In this document: piece after piece, positions 62,140 through 64,000 of the stretch | Position numbering within the stretch: the stretch's first letter is position 1 | Layout of the letters: each line of letters opens with the position of its first letter | Origin: Porphyromonas sp. | GTDB lineage: Bacteria; Bacteroidota; Bacteroidia; Bacteroidales; Porphyromonadaceae | Direction of reading: 5' to 3' | NCBI RefSeq assembly: GCF_030529325.1 | Contig: NZ_JAUMXC010000006.1 | Coordinates: 1 to 64,000, forward strand | DNA length: 64,000 nt | Made by a program: the position numbers and the translations under genes | The notes under the pieces: model-generated | Told to the model about the DNA's origin: nothing | Databases searched by the model: none | The model's input: only the letters and a program-made list of their open reading frames with translations

Positions 62140-63452
62140 ATGAAAACAATCAGAATACTTTTTGCGACCATCTTCCAAAATGGAGGAGATGCCACAAGAG
62201 CCATAGAGATAGCAAAGGCTCTGAGAGATGCCTGCCCGGAAGATCTCGCCTATGAGATCATCTTTTTATCGAGAGGAAGCAGCTTCGAGTCAAAAGCAGA
62301 GGGTGAGGGGTTCTCTATATATCATGCCAAGCCGAATCTCGGGGGCATACAGTATCTTGAAGATTTCAAAAGCCGTTTTGGCGAACTCATCGGTGATGTC
62401 GGACTGGCAAGGGAAATCCTTCAGGGAGAGATAGAGGCTTACAGAGAGCTTCGTCCTGATATCCTGATCTATGGCTTTTGGCCGATAGGGAGTATTGCTC
62501 TGAGGGTGGCTATCCCTGAGACACCGGCCATAGGATTTTTTCCACTGCCTCTCACGGAGGATTTCCTCAAGACCGTCCGATGCTTCCCGAACGAGACACC
62601 TCAGTCTCGTCTCCCGAAAGGACTACAAAAAGTAATCTCTGCTTGTCTGCCACTTGCACTCAAAAAGCGTTCTCCTGCACTGAGACACAGTTGCATCCGG
62701 AAAGCCGCGGATTCATTGGGATGGGAGGGGTCCCTCTCATCAATATCTTCCACATGCTCGAGTCGGACATGTATCTGGTCAATGACTTTCCGGATTTCTA
62801 CCCAACCAATTTGTTCGATGACAGAGTCATCTTTACGGGACCTGTATTTTCTCTCCCACAGTCAGCGGAAATAGATGATGTCGAAATATTGAGGATCCTC
62901 TCTTCCGTAAAACCAAAACTCCTCTGCACCCTTGGAACTTCGGGCAATAAAGAGGCTCTCTTTGAGGTGATCAAAATGCTCAATCTCAAAGATTGTCCGT
63001 GGAGTGCCGTTGTCTTGTGTCCTCCTGCGATATGTGACATCACGGAGGCAAGGCGTATATGTCATAATCCTGATGTCTACCTGACCGATGCCTTTGTCCC
63101 GGCTCCGGAAATAAATGCTCGTGTGGATGCCGTCGTATGTCATGGTGGGCAAGGGACACTGCAAACCGCCATACTTAGCGGAACTCCTCTTGTGGGTATG
63201 CCGACTCAGCCGGAACAACAAATGAATCTCCTGCATCTTGAGGATTATGGCATGGCTATAAACATCCCTCCTCGTAAATGGGAGGCCAAACGAATATGGG
63301 CGTCTGTGAACAAACTATTCTCAGATAGGAAATACAGGGAGGCTGCAATGCGTTTGAGAGAAAGAGCAGAGGAGCTCGACTCGCGAAAGATCATATCGGA
63401 CACGATCTTGGCGTGTATCCGAAATGCTGTGGAGAGGAGAAAGGAAAAATAA
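62140..63452 (+). pseudogene. UDP-glycosyltransferase, frameshifted
   Basis: A GT1/GT28-type glycosyltransferase split by one frameshift. The first ~200 residues (from MKTIRILFATIFQNGGDATR) are in one frame and the rest, including the sugar-nucleotide site VVCHGGQGTLQTAILSGTPLV and PTQPEQQMN, in another. The switch lies in the short G tract at 62727-62730. The rest is well conserved, so the break is recent, a sequencing error, or a rare slippage site. It would glycosylate a small molecule or envelope lipid; the acceptor is unknown. Confidence 0.82.
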
Positions 63453-63481
63453 GAAAGGGAAGGAGTGTCTCGTGAGGACCG

Positions 63482-64000
63482 TCAGCCCTTGTGAGCGCTC
63501 AGGATGCCTTCGATCTCGGCATCTTGGGTAGGTACGGGTACGAGATGATAGGTGTTGTAGCCCTTGCAAAGGATAGCAAGATACATCTCAGATACATGTA
63601 TGCCGTAGTGCCTGCGGAGGATATAGGAGTAGAGGTTTTGCTGGAGGGTATAACGGACAAAGGAGGTATCATACTTATGGGAAAGAGGGCCCAATCCTTT
63701 GCAAGAGAAAGGTGTGGAGGTGATGGGGATGAAGTTGCCACAGTATTCGTAACCTATCTTTTCGCTACGCTTCCAGTCTATCATCACGAAGCGACCATGA
63801 GGCGATCTGAGGAGACAGTCCATGGTACCTGCCACTCCGTGATCTTCGTCGTAGATGCGCCACTCTGTACGGTAGATACTGTGGGCGTGTAGGAGAGGAT
63901 GCTTGCAGAGAGACGAAAAGTAGGCCATCTCCGGAGCTATGCTTACACGTGTTTGTTGTCGCACCTCTTTGCCTTCGTAGACAAAGTCGTAAACATCCGA
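63482..64000 (-). CDS. PD-(D/E)XK nuclease-superfamily protein, partial
   Basis: The C-terminal part of a nuclease-fold protein; the reading frame is open to the window edge, so the start is missing. Visible: GTMDCLL then FVMIDWKRS (the D...D-x-K metal site) and a QQNLYSYILRRHYG helix (QxxxY motif) as in RecB/Cas4-type PD-(D/E)XK nucleases. At least 172 residues are in the window. It is not next to the CRISPR locus, so a phage or repair role is as likely. Confidence 0.75.
   Translation of the reverse strand, partial: SDVYDFVYEGKEVRQQTRVSIAPEMAYFSSLCKHPLLHAHSIYRTEWRIYDEDHGVAGTMDCLLRSPHGRFVMIDWKRSEKIGYEYCGNFIPITSTPFSCKGLGPLSHKYDTSFVRYTLQQNLYSYILRRHYGIHVSEMYLAILCKGYNTYHLVPVPTQDAEIEGILSAHKG

Noticed and set aside
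63482-64000. cas4 assignment of the PD-(D/E)XK gene
   Set aside because: No visible C-terminal cysteine cluster and it is 54 kb from the CRISPR genes.

Overview
The window comes from a Bacteroidota chromosome, most likely Porphyromonas or a close relative. The signs are a tandem family of GLPGLI-motif proteins next to an outer-membrane beta-barrel protein, a DPP IV of the Porphyromonas size, promoters of the Bacteroidota form (TTG, 17-23 bp, TAnnTTTG), and the pta-ackA and mnmG-uvrC-dtd gene groups. The genus is inferred from gene content; no rRNA is present.

0-9.5 kb is a type III-B (Cmr) CRISPR-Cas locus. A CorA-like membrane protein, the effector type used by SAM-AMP signalling systems, is followed by an undescribed 66-residue membrane protein and then cmr1, an HD-less cas10/cmr2, cmr3, cmr4, cmr5 and cmr6. 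Behind a terminator hairpin lies a cas6 that has lost its C-terminal domain, then a leader carrying six TTTTCGAAAA-type palindromes, a mini-array (three good repeats and one decayed repeat) and a small structured RNA. There is no cas1/cas2 and no recognisable gene for breaking down the signal molecule.

10-26 kb is mostly housekeeping: a lipoprotein, pheS-nth, lon, tRNA-Leu(CAA), dpp4-lipA, a tpiA/DoxX/DUF1599 operon, pepE, and a divergent dps/oxyR pair. 26.7-27.2 kb holds a dense cluster of DnaA-box sequences (candidate oriC) before pta-ackA. 29.7-34.1 kb has a divergent ECF sigma / membrane protein pair that shares a fully symmetric promoter region, and two PH-domain membrane proteins. 34.1-41.7 kb has aroA and the operon mnmG-uvrC-dtd-mazG-deoC, with a parS-like palindrome between mnmG and uvrC. 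41.8-48.8 kb has tpx, a BlaR1/BlaI-type sensor-repressor pair with two well-phased operators, an OmpA-family lipoprotein and a PadR-PspC pair. 48.9-56.2 kb has a TonB-receptor-like barrel and five or six GLPGLI paralogues, three of them broken or shortened. 56.3-64 kb has a 5'-nucleotidase, envelope proteins, a second ECF sigma with its candidate anti-sigma, an SDF transporter, a frameshifted glycosyltransferase and a PD-(D/E)XK nuclease running off the edge.

A family of palindromic intergenic elements runs through the window (nine good copies and at least three decayed ones). They are built from a 16-nt hairpin plus a 6-nt spacer, and their arms vary in a compensatory way.
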